Source: Amoebophrya sp. A120 (lineage: Eukaryota; Sar; Dinophyceae; Syndiniales; Amoebophryaceae). From it: a stretch of 64,000 nt of DNA. Location: contig CAJINV010000003.1 in the NCBI GenBank assembly GCA_905178155.1, positions 11,520,733 through 11,584,732 on the forward strand, in the 5' to 3' direction. Shown one piece after another: positions 55,701-64,000 of this stretch. Every line of letters starts with the position of its first letter. Position 1 is the first letter of the stretch. A program made the position numbers and the translations under genes. The notes beneath the pieces were generated by a model. The model did not search any database. It saw nothing but the letters and a program-made list of their open reading frames with translations, and had not been told where the DNA came from.

Positions 55701-56508
55701 CAACAAAAGATCGTGGCCAGCTGCAAGCCTACTTACAGTCTTAATGCACCAGCTGCGCCCATCAAGGCGCGACGACGACTGCTAGTCTCTCTCCTGTGGA
55801 GCCAACATGTATTAACTGGCTCATCACACGATCGATTGCCGATCAGGGCCTCGTTGGACGATGTCATTGTGATTTTCTGATCGTTGCCACAGATGAAGTA
55901 GTGGCTGTTTGTACCTACATCCAAGAATAGCCAAATTGGAATTTCATCCATTTGTTTCTTTCTCACCCTGTATGCGCGGTCCTTTTTTCCTCTTTCGTCA
56001 TCTCGCGCCCTTCTGCCCATTTCCTCTCGGGTTGCCAAGTGTGCCCAAACTCTTTCTCGGGGTCCACCGGGCGCCAGGGTTTCGACAGAATGGCCAAGTC
56101 TTCAAACACCTCCTCCTCAAATCGGTCGGCCTCGGCGACCCGCCGCGCCCGCAGGTCGCTGCAGGACGCCGCCTGCGTTGCGTTCCGCTTCTTCAAAGCC
56201 AGCTCGAACTCGTCCTCGTCTTCCACCGTGCTGCATTTCTTCTCCTCGACCGTCGCCAGTCGCCAGTACTCCGCCGGCCGGCTCCACCAGTCCAGGTCAC
56301 TGACGTCTTGCTTAGCAGCTGCAGCCGCGTGGAGCAATGCCGCTGCTGGGAGCAGTAGTGCTGTTCGGAGGACGAAAAGGGAGACGACCGGCGGCAGAAA
56401 AAGGCCTATTGAATGGTAGCCAGCACGCGCCGCTGCTCCGGTGCTGCTTCCTCCTCGGGTCGTTGAGAACAACATGAAAGCAGAAGATAAACGTGACGCA
56501 CGGCTCAT
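49759..56508 (-). CDS. GALNT: polypeptide GalNAc-transferase with ricin-type lectin tail
   Basis: A Golgi type II membrane enzyme that starts mucin-type O-glycans by adding GalNAc to Ser/Thr. The first exon (56508 to about 55963) has a short basic N-terminus, a signal-anchor of about 25 hydrophobic residues and an acidic stem. The pre-catalytic motif is [23 protein letters not shown]. Catalytic motifs in order: [37 protein letters not shown], the DxH metal site [55 protein letters not shown], and MDEYADL then [13 protein letters not shown]. The tail (51390-49759) has ricin-lectin features ([21 protein letters not shown]; final SQLWKW). Introners A7, D2, C5, C4 and C3 interrupt it. Precise removal of D2 and C5 is needed to give LRLPVRGGL and GGEEMEI. 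A 1.1-kb direct-repeat insertion lies at 54465-55644. Some junctions between 50000 and 52500 are not resolved. Confidence 0.92.
50012..50140. mobile_element. introner C3 (family C)
   Basis: 129-bp element. Ends TGAACTGCAAAATTATCG and CACGATGCTTTTGCGCAGCAT. Flanks AAATCTTA and ACATCTTC share ATCTT. Removal gives [15 protein letters not shown] in the lectin domain. Confidence 0.85.
50582..50729. mobile_element. introner C4 (family C, diverged)
   Basis: 148-bp element. The right end GCGATACTTGTTTTGCACAGGAT is typical, and the interior (TTGCAATACAAATTAGCTCAGCAT) matches C1, but the left end is diverged. No duplication is visible (TCGGACTA, ACCTCCTC) and the reading frame across it is not resolved. 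Confidence 0.6.
52503..52692. mobile_element. introner C5 (family C)
   Basis: 190-bp element. Left end TGCGTTGCAAAAGCATAATT and right end GGACGATACTTTTGCAAGGCAT. Flanks ATCCCCTA and ATTTCTTC are poorly matched. Removal at the family position gives [15 protein letters not shown], matching the invariant GalNAc-transferase segment. Confidence 0.88.
53380..53658. mobile_element. introner D2 (family D)
   Basis: 279-bp element. AACAACGTCCACACCCCCTAG at the left pairs with the right end GACGCTGGCGTGGGGGCGTT. Flanks AGCAGCTA (53372-53379) and AGCAGCTT (53659-53666) are 7 of 8 identical. Removal gives [17 protein letters not shown], the conserved GalNAc-transferase motif without gain or loss. Confidence 0.93.
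54176..54434. mobile_element. introner A7 (family A, inverted)
   Basis: 259-bp element, ends TCAAATGTAAAAATGTCTGG and CCAGACATTTTTGCATTTGAT. Flanks CCTTCCTA and ACTTCCGG share CTTCC. Removal gives [14 protein letters not shown] in frame. The interior matches A3 and is inverted relative to A1, A2, A4, A5 and A6. Confidence 0.92.
54465..54505. repeat. 41-bp direct repeat, copy 1
   Basis: Identical to 55604-55644. Both begin GAATCTGACGTCCAGC. On the minus strand it encodes the conserved FNSWTSDS segment of the GalNAc-transferase. The copy contains an AG acceptor-like site (AACAG) and a donor-like site (CAGGTATTG) 15 bases apart. Confidence 0.95.
54506..55603. other. 1.1-kb GC-rich insertion (intron-like) in the GalNAc-transferase gene
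   Basis: DNA between two identical 41-bp repeats of coding sequence. It is richer in GC and purine-poor in blocks compared with flanks, has no inverted terminal repeats, and carries open frames on both strands that look like chance frames in GC-rich DNA (for example minus 54366-55085). The gene reads correctly if everything between equivalent points of the two repeats is removed. Its origin is unknown: a duplication-generated intron or a mobile insert. Confidence 0.7.
55604..55644. repeat. 41-bp direct repeat, copy 2
   Basis: Identical to 54465-54505. Upstream on the minus strand it continues as [18 protein letters not shown], the expected stem-side sequence of the enzyme; downstream of it the frame leaves the protein. 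Confidence 0.95.
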
Positions 56509-58896
56509 TTTTGCTTGATAATGAGTAATAATTAAGAGACGGGAACAACATCAACCGCGTTCTGAAGCAGATTTGCTTGTAGGTTTGATCGCCCGTAGTA
56601 CAAAGAAAAGGATCCGTTCGTGCTGTTTCATCGAAAAACAGTATAGCGAAAAGCAGACTTCTTTCTGCAAAAAGAATATGTCATTACAATAAAGGTGGTT
56701 GCAGCACCTGCAAGGCAATGCCGCCTCGATGCGAAAAAAATAAATATCAGATACTAGGGGCGCAGAGAGACAGTGATGCTTACGGCCTGACGGACATGCT
56801 ACGGTTCTTGTTCCAGAGATGGTCTGCTTCTTTTCATGCAGCTGGGTCTGCTGTCTTTTGGTTCAAAATAGAAACAAAACTTATGCTCATGCTCAAACAG
56901 CTTCAACTTTTCAATTTGATCCGTGGTCACGAGTGGAATCAACATGAACAAAAACAAGTAAACAAAAGCACCCTGGTATCACGATCAAGCAGATTCTTCA
57001 CCGGTAATACGAGACGCACGATCGAACAGAATGGGTCCAGCTCTTCACCTCTGCCTTTCGCAGTTCGTCTGCCGGTGCACCATGGTTACAAGGGAAGTTC
57101 TCAGTGACTAAGATGAAGATGAAGATGAACTTAAAATAAATTAATTGTAAAAGCTCGCTCTCCTCCACCAATCTCGGTCAATGTCTCTACCGGTACTGCC
57201 ATGAAGAGCTCCAGTTTGGTTGAACAACACACATACACACACACACAGGTGAATAAAAAACAGTGTTCAATTATGGACGCTATGCAAACAATAAATATTA
57301 AGTATGTTAAAATAGAATGAGCAGACAAGTGAGAAACGCAAATAAAGTAAATACGACCACATCTCTATGTGTACGTAGTCTATCTCTATGTTCGTTGGGT
57401 TGTCGTAATAATCATGTATATTTTTCAAAAGCGTACTTACAGCGAAGAGCCGTGCTGGACCCTCTTTAGATAGGCCTGGGTGTGAAGAGCGATGGGAAAC
57501 TGAACTCAATGAAATAGACCGCGCTGTGCAAACATCTATTTTCGAAACGAATGTAGAAGTATCAAGAGGAAAACTACCCAAAAAAGACCGTAGTATCGAT
57601 ACCGTCGGGCCCGCATTTGGAAGCGGATGCGTAGCGTCGTCAGTACGGACATGCAAATAAACAATACAAACAAGAAAGAGAGAAGCGAGTTCATTTTTGG
57701 ATTGAAAGTCAAAAGGACGGCACCTAAACAGCTACAACGCACTCCAATTTGTTTCGGGGACAGTGCGGACAAGGTCGCGCACAATACCGCAACAAACCAA
57801 ACAGTCCGGAGACGAAATTCGAATGCCGACACTGATGATATGAAGTGTCCTGCTTAAGAAGTATGTCTATGTAAATGCACATCGTCTGGTTGCATGTGCA
57901 TATGGTATACTACTTATTTAAGCCCAGAGCTATCCCTATCTCGCAAAGCCAAAACCAAAAAAATCAGAACGAAAATAGCTCGTCCACGAAGCGCCACTAC
58001 GTCGACTTGTTGGGGCTCGCGGCCTGCCATGCTCGGAGAAAATTGAGGGAAGATTTTTTGTATTTACGCTTCGCCACTATCAAAAGAAACCCGCGGGCCC
58101 ATATTCAGATCGAAGCCTGCTGGCACGTTTTCCAATATCATATGACACAAAGGCACTCTTCCCTTCGCAGCGAAACCACGTGTCATACAGATGCACGACT
58201 TAATGGAGCTGCAGCATTCATTGTGCTGTGTGGTGCTGTGACTTGAATTACAAACGGACTGCGGTCGGGGCTGCGTCATGTGTTTCAATCATTGTCCCAC
58301 GGACACGTGATGCAGATGAGAAAGAGCCACTGGCCGCGCTAGGGCTCCTCGGTGCTTGCACCGGTCACCATAGCGGAGATTGGGTGCATCGCGTTGAGAT
58401 ACAGATGACTACCCTCTCCGCCTTCTTCATGCAATTGCAATTCATCTCCATTCTCTCAATTTATATGTTGCTTATGTAGCGTGCTTATGATCGAAAGGTC
58501 AACAAAAGGACATGTCGCTGGAAGGGGAACCCAGGACACGTGTCCGGGGTTCGCCTCCGCCCTGTTCAACGAGAATATGGGCACGCATGGTGAGACTGTG
58601 GTAGCTTCTTCAAGGTCCAGCCTGGCCTTGTCCCTTTTTTGTCGTATCATCATGAAGAGCTGGCCCACTTTTCTAACCCGCCATCCGCTGAAGCTTCGTT
58701 TCCAAAATACAACATGCTGAGGCTTTGCTTGAAGCGAAAGCGCTTTTCTTTTTCAATCGCGCGTTTGCAGCCCGGCGCCCTTACGAATTGGCGCGTCGCA
58801 TCAAACTTAACTAAGTCGCCCCTGAGACAGCTTCCGCTGACCCTGCGCGCGTCAACAAAAGGGAAAACGCGTTCGCTTGCTGGGTAAGCCAGCAGA
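56509..58896. other. intergenic with weak frames only
   Basis: 2.4 kb. A 98-codon minus-strand frame at 57536-57832 has two or three hydrophobic runs but no known motif. A short CA-rich microsatellite lies near 57228-57248 and GAAGAT repeats near 57111-57128. No supported gene. Confidence 0.45.
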
Positions 58897-59273
58897 TTAC
58901 TCGAGCGCGCCAGTAAATAGGACGTGCATAATGGCTAATCGATGGGCCCATAAAAAGAAACAGCTCTTGGGCAAGCCGTCGGTGGCATAAAAGTGTCCGG
59001 CTCTTCGTGTCTGGATATCTTTCACAGGTTGCAGATGCTCAGTCTTCAACTCGAAGGCCTTCCGACGGAGCTCCTCCTCCAGGCGATTCCACTTGTCTTT
59101 TTGGACTTCTTTCGGATCACCCTCCGTGATTCCAGCCTTGGCCTGCTTCAGGAGCTTCAAATCGGCGTACTCTCCGTAATGCAGCTCCTTCGCCGCATAC
59201 AACAGTGCTTCTGGGGAAGCAGAGAATTCGCTGACTCTTCCATGCTGAAGTTGATACGCTTTTTCTTCTTCGT
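58897..59273 (-). CDS. probable terminal exon of an unknown protein
   Basis: An open stretch that begins after an acceptor-like CATAG and ends with a TAA after TGALE. It encodes a charged, helix-like sequence (EEEKAYQLQHGRVSEF, YAAKELHYGEYADLKLLKQ, WNRLEEELRRKAFELK) with heptad character. The composition is protein-like, unlike neighbouring frames. The family is not recognised; it could be a TPR-type or coiled-coil tail. Upstream exons may be those near 60166-60711 or 61041-61760. Confidence 0.45.
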
Positions 59274-60165
59274 CTTGCTATGGATTTCAAAAGTGTCCGC
59301 CTTGTAGACGCATTGACCCTTACGAAAAAAGGTGCCAGCGTAAGTTACTTATCACTTCGATCGACCAGTCGTGCCACTGGGTCACAGCTAGAGCTAAGCG
59401 CAACCTCAGCGGGCAGTGGAAACCACCAATACGGACGAGACCGCACGAGAGCGTGGACATGGGAATCAGCAACCACTACACGGCTATCTACGCCGCCCGA
59501 GAAGCAATACGGACGGGCCCCTTCAGAATCGTGCACAACAAGGGTAGCGACTCACACCTACTGAGCATTGCCCCAAAAATTATTCTGCCCTTGATCTCGT
59601 GTGCTGTTTTCTTGTTTGCCTGATTCTGCATTTTTCCGCCGGTGCCATCATGGCAGGTAAGGATGCGTCAGGGGCGCGCGCTACGAGCAGCAGGCTCTAA
59701 AGCCCAAACTTGCCACCCCGATGCGTTGTGGCCGCCAGGCTGACAGGACAAAAGTCGCGCCTTTGTCGGGCAAAAAAGTCGCGCTCATCAATTTTCGGAT
59801 TCCCACGGCAAGGCCCCTCGCTTGATTGTAAGACAACAAAAATCCCGCTTTTGGTTTTGGCTATCTGTTTCGTCCTGGGAAGCCAATTTTTTTTTTAGAC
59901 CTCCTGGAGTGCAAGCCGATGGCTTTGGTGTGGTGTAGAGGTAGATCTAGCTGTGCTTGTAGTGCATGTAGATGTACTTGAGTGCATAGACATACGGCGA
60001 GTCACAGCAGTTTGAAATATGTAGAAAAGCCTCGCCATCCGACTGCCTGCAATTGTGCGCTCCTCCCCTCACTCACTCGCATCTACGTCGTGCTGTCACT
60101 GTCCTGTCGCAGAAAATCAACACTGGCATCTTGTCAGTAGCACCTGCAAAGACGACGGCGCGGCT
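59274..60165. other. no gene seen
   Basis: About 900 bases without a convincing frame. It could be intron between the exon candidates on either side. Confidence 0.35.
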
Positions 60166-60711
60166 TCACATATGCAAATAAGAAACAGTGCAAAGTATCT
60201 CCATAGTGACGTAAACGTAATGCGGCCCGACTAAAGCTGACACGTGTTCCGGTTGTACGTATTCCTTCCACCGCTTCAGCTGCACACCTTCCGCCTCCTC
60301 AACTTTCAGCCGCGCTTCCTCGTCTACATTTGATGCGTTGGCCAACGTTTCAGACAATCGTGCTCTTTCTGCTTCTGCTTCGGCGCGTTCTGCAGAAAGC
60401 CGACTCAGATGCGGGTCATCTGCTATACTACGCAAAGTGGAAACCCTCATCATAAAGCAATCTGAAAGAGATGAAGTAAGTCCGAATTCTTGATAAAAAG
60501 TAGCATCTCTACGGTAGTTTCGATGTCGCTTTTGGTCAACGCCACGGAGGACGCCAGCAGCACGCACGACATCGACACCACGACGTGGTCGCGCATTATA
60601 CAAAATGATCATCATGATGAAGATGGCAATTGTGCGTAGGATACCGTCGCGAGCTGGTGAAGGAGTGTCACTAGATCGTGGTTTAGGCACAGTGGACTGG
60701 CCATCTATCAA
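60166..60711 (-). CDS. candidate exon(s): membrane anchor plus coiled coil
   Basis: A 181-codon frame with one hydrophobic run (RTIAIFIMMIILYNA) followed by an Ala/Glu/Arg-rich helical stretch (LSAERAEAEAERARLSETL, RLKVEEAEGVQLKRWKEY). It ends in a hydrophobic tail. It may contain an intron between these parts. The family is not recognised. Confidence 0.35.
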   Translation of the reverse strand: MIDGQSTVPKPRSSDTPSPARDGILRTIAIFIMMIILYNARPRRGVDVVRAAGVLRGVDQKRHRNYRRDATFYQEFGLTSSLSDCFMMRVSTLRSIADDPHLSRLSAERAEAEAERARLSETLANASNVDEEARLKVEEAEGVQLKRWKEYVQPEHVSALVGPHYVYVTMEILCTVSYLHM

Positions 60712-61040
60712 GCAGTGCCAAACGCGTCCTAGTCACAAGCTGCCACGCGCGCACCTTCTGTCTCACTGTCATTGCTGCACCACGACATCAGAAGTGGCGG
60801 GCGCGGGTGGTGCTTTCGATTTATTACTTTTTGCCCTTTTCACTCAGATTTCATAGCGCAGCTTCTACATATATCCAAATATACACTTTTGATTTTTCCG
60901 GTGCGGCCGCCATGATGCAAAGGCAAGAGCCAACGTTCTTGAGTTGTATCTTTTCTTGATTGGAAATGCAAAGTAAACTCCGATTCCTGTTTTCTAGATC
61001 CTGGTCCATATTACATCACAGTGCCGCGGCGTTTGGGGGT

Positions 61041-61301
61041 TCACCAGACTAGTTGTGACCTCACGTTTGTAGCGTGGTGGATATTGGCGCTGCTGGAGCT
61101 GGAGCCCCCCGCCGAGCCTGCAGAGCAGTCCAAGCAGCTCTTGACCTCGGATGCCTTGCAAGCATGTGACGAGCGCAACTGTGGCAAAAATTCGGCTGAC
61201 AGGTCCATTCTTTTTTTTTTGAAATCGTAGAAGACAACGCGACTGACCCTTGATGCCTCTGCTTTACCTAGTAGTACTGTTTTCGTCTCGCCTGTCCTCA
61301 T
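61041..61301 (-). CDS. candidate internal exon
   Basis: A frame with protein-like content (ASRVSRVVFYDFKKKRMDL, SCLDCSAGSAGG) but no recognisable domain and no resolved splice sites. It could belong with the exons at 60166-60711 and 61461-61760. Confidence 0.25.
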   Translation of the reverse strand: MRTGETKTVLLGKAEASRVSRVVFYDFKKKRMDLSAEFLPQLRSSHACKASEVKSCLDCSAGSAGGSSSSSANIHHATNVRSQLVW

Positions 61302-61460
61302 CAGGAGTTATTTTACGTGCATGGATCCAGACTCCGCCACTACTCAGGATAAACTTCCTCCGTCCAGGATATTACCGCGGAACAAGCAACAAGTCGCATT
61401 GTGCTACAAAATGAAAAAACAAAAATTCCACAGATATTGTTGTGCTCACAGTTGAGATCG

Positions 61461-61760
61461 TCACTCCTCCTGAGCGGGGCATAATGCGCCGCGCAGCCGA
61501 TACTTCTTCTCCACCTTCTTGGTTTCCAGAAAGCCATCGGACTTCATCTTGCCGTCGGGTGTAGCCGAGGTGGGCGCCGATTCACCTTCTTCATCCGTGC
61601 CAACATTCGCTGACGGAGCGGGAGCACGATTAGCGACTGTGCCAGTGTCGTCACGCTCCGCTCCTTCCAGGTGCTCAGCCGGATCAGACCTGTTGTGTCC
61701 ACTCACATCCACCGCGGCCACCTCGTTGAGCAGGTAGACCGTGCGCGAAAGCTTCCGCAT
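61461..61760 (-). CDS. candidate first exon of an unknown gene
   Basis: An ATG at 61760 opens a 99-codon frame (MRKLSRTVYLLNEVAAVDVSG, then a Glu/Ser/Thr-rich stretch and FLETKKVEKKYRL). A donor-like GAA/GTATCGG occurs near its end at about 61503. This fits a first exon of the unknown gene to the left, but the link is not shown. Confidence 0.35.
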   Translation of the reverse strand: MRKLSRTVYLLNEVAAVDVSGHNRSDPAEHLEGAERDDTGTVANRAPAPSANVGTDEEGESAPTSATPDGKMKSDGFLETKKVEKKYRLRGALCPAQEE

Positions 61761-64000
61761 GATGGATCTCGACGGGATTTACCGGAGGAAGTTCAGGCCT
61801 GTCGGTGCGATTTTGCCACATACATATAACGCAGCAAGAAGAAAGAACACACAATTTTTCGTTTCACATCGAGCAATTATGATCTAAGGGCTAATTGTAG
61901 TTCTTACATCCTCAGCAAAGGCGAGTAGATCATCTTCAGCAGTGGTTCTGCTTGCTTTATTAAACAAGGCGAGGGAAAACAGAATAGCTGAAAAATCGCG
62001 GACCTCGTATATGATCTTCCTCACGCCGAGCTGCTGGTGCTGGCGTTAGTCAGACAGGAGAATTCAAGGGAGCGTTGTAAGACAGCTGGTTCCCGCTCCT
62101 GTTGTAATCAAACATCGCATGCAGTGAAAAAAAGTGCGCTCATCTGCATCCGTCCTTTCTTTACAACGAACAGCTACTGACTTCTCGCTCCAGTGCCTAA
62201 ATTACTTGCCAACTTGGAAAGGAAAATAGTAAAACTCAAAATTCAGTAGCAAACATCACCAGACATTTTTCATGATAACGTGGCCAAACTTCTTTGCCTC
62301 AAAAATCTCCGTCCCCCCTGTTCTTGACCAGCAGCAAACTTCGAGCTGCCGAGCCGTGCAGCGGCCCAACTCAGCGTCTTGGGGTAACGGAAATTAATGA
62401 GGCTAGATCTGCTCCTCCTCCAGCTCAGTTACTCGCTACAGATGGCCTCATCATCATTTTTCCACGCGCCCACCCGTTAGAAACTTTTTACAACTCGTGA
62501 CGATTGCGCATTGGATAAATTTGTAGTGCTGAAAAATTAATGCGCATGCTCCTCCTGGACGAAAACTTTAAAACTACAATTCTTGTACTATCCTCGGTGA
62601 TTAGGTAAGCGGAAGCATCTCAAAACCCGCAGGCCTGTGATACGACCACCTCGTCACTTGATTGCGATTTTTGTATTTGTTAGAACTGAACAGATGCACA
62701 TAGTACTTCTATGCATTTGAACTCGAACGAGAGATAGAGGTACTCTTACTCTTAATTTTAATTTAATTATCAACAATAAAATGGAAATTCATCAAGATGG
62801 AAGGTTGGTCAGAACGTGAGCGTAGATGTGTAAGTGTAAAAGGAATTACAATGCTAAAACAATAGTGTACGTAAGTAAGATCATATGCTGTTTTGCAAGA
62901 AAAGTAAAGCAGTTGTGGATTTTTGCAGTGTGAAAAAAAGTTGTTGAACAAGTAGTACTAGTAGATGCAGATTGTAAGTTTTAAACAGTTATACCAGAAT
63001 CAGAAAAGAAAAACATGAATGCGCCTCAGAGTTGTAGAAAACGCACTTAGCAATAGAATTTTTGTAACTTCCGTCTACGGTTATTGTACATGAAATTTAA
63101 TCAAAGATGATCACAGCTTGGTGCATCAACGTACTTCATCATGTGTTTGATGGCTTTGAAGATAGTAAAGCACGTTCCGTGTGGCGTTCCCTCTCATCGT
63201 CGTGGCGTTTCGTAGTTTCCGGAACAGAAAAGAACTACATGAAGCCTCGCCAATCACGTTGAAATGAACCCCCGCCAGCACCACAAAGCAAAAACACTCC
63301 AGAAAGCCACCCTCTACCTCGTGTCGTCCTTTGCGTCGCGTGCGCAAGGTGCGCTGCGGACGCATCGCCCAAATTCGCTTTATTCAGGAGTGCTGCATTC
63401 GCTTAGTGGGCTCTTCGGGGGTATTTTTCAAAATGATACGGTCGTGGCGAAGTCAAGTAGTTCAGGCGGCAAAAACCCCAGGTGGTGCAGCTATCACGTC
63501 GAAAAAAACCAGCATACATAGGCACCTCATCATGGTTGAATGAATCAAATACGAAAAAACGCCTGCAGGTGTCCGTTCACCAGAGAAGACTTTAATTCAC
63601 TTTACTAGCCAGACGATATCGAAGATTGGAAATGGTCGGCTCTGCACCAGCTGCATTGAATCCAAATGCAAATCATTTCGCTACCTATACTAGCTTTTTT
63701 CTTACGTGAGATACGTGCGATGGTATCAACTTGGAAAAAATTCGCCTCCATGAGAAGTGCTGGAGAGGCTTGCGTAGCAGGGAACACAGCCTTTTCTTTC
63801 CCGACCAGAGGAAGTTTTCTGGTTGCTGTATGAGGATGTTCCACCTTGCACATGGAAGACTTACAGAGCTGTTGCATGATGGAGTTGGTTTTTTCCAAAT
63901 GGTATCCCACCGCGTAATTACACCCGCCCGCCGCCGGCTAACAGCACTTTTTCTTGTCGGACTTGGATTATGGAGGGGGCTCAGCTCTGACAACGCTAAC
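61761..64000. other. no supported gene
   Basis: 2.2 kb. Possible exon fragments on the minus strand at 63126-63365 and 63605-63910 (ending FFQVDTIARIS) are protein-like in part but have no domain, start or splice partners. A stretch near 62640-63070 is strongly AT-rich. No introner ends were found here. Confidence 0.4.

Noticed and set aside
1-64000. tRNA, rRNA, snRNA or spliced-leader genes
   Set aside because: I looked for recognisable tRNA arms, rRNA cores and the dinoflagellate spliced-leader sequence and did not see any; a covariance-model search would be decisive.

Overview
The window is nuclear DNA from a eukaryote, most likely a parasitic dinoflagellate of the Amoebophrya (Syndiniales) type. 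Three things support this. All confidently called genes (1756-56508) lie on the minus strand in one unidirectional block. They encode eukaryotic proteins: a U2AF large subunit, a NIMA-related kinase, a flagellar EFHC1/RIB72 protein, a polypeptide GalNAc-transferase and EF-hand proteins. Their exons are broken by about 25 short inverted-repeat elements that behave as introns. Introner elements with terminal inverted repeats and non-canonical splice ends are a known feature of Amoebophrya genomes. The taxonomic call is an inference; no rRNA or other marker gene is present.

Layout (genes read right to left): 1-1755 has no gene but holds two short tandem repeats. 1756-7233 is an intronless adenylation/carrier/ankyrin/zinc-knuckle fusion. 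8515-16127 is a giant NEK-like kinase. 16966-21113 is a U2AF65-like splicing factor. 22518-27302 and 27577-32430 are EF-hand-rich proteins, possibly one locus. 33228-40412 is a multipass membrane protein of about 1,580 aa. 42169-46018 is EFHC1/RIB72. 47484-48794 is a cold-shock-domain protein. 49759-56508 is a GalNAc-transferase with a lectin tail. From 56509 to 64000 only weak exon candidates are seen.

The main discovery is the intron system. Eight sequence families (called A-H here) of 120-334 bp elements have terminal inverted repeats but no coding capacity. Most are flanked by a 5-8 bp target-site duplication, and both orientations occur. In 24 of 25 cases, removing the element together with one duplication copy joins the flanking reading frames. 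In at least five cases this restores a conserved family motif (the GalNAc-transferase active-site region twice, DM10 twice, RRM1 once). Ordinary GT-AG introns of about 70-490 bp sit in the same genes. The splicing-factor gene itself carries two such elements.

A second, different insertion interrupts the GalNAc-transferase gene: 1.1 kb of GC-rich, apparently non-coding DNA flanked by 41-bp perfect direct repeats of coding sequence.
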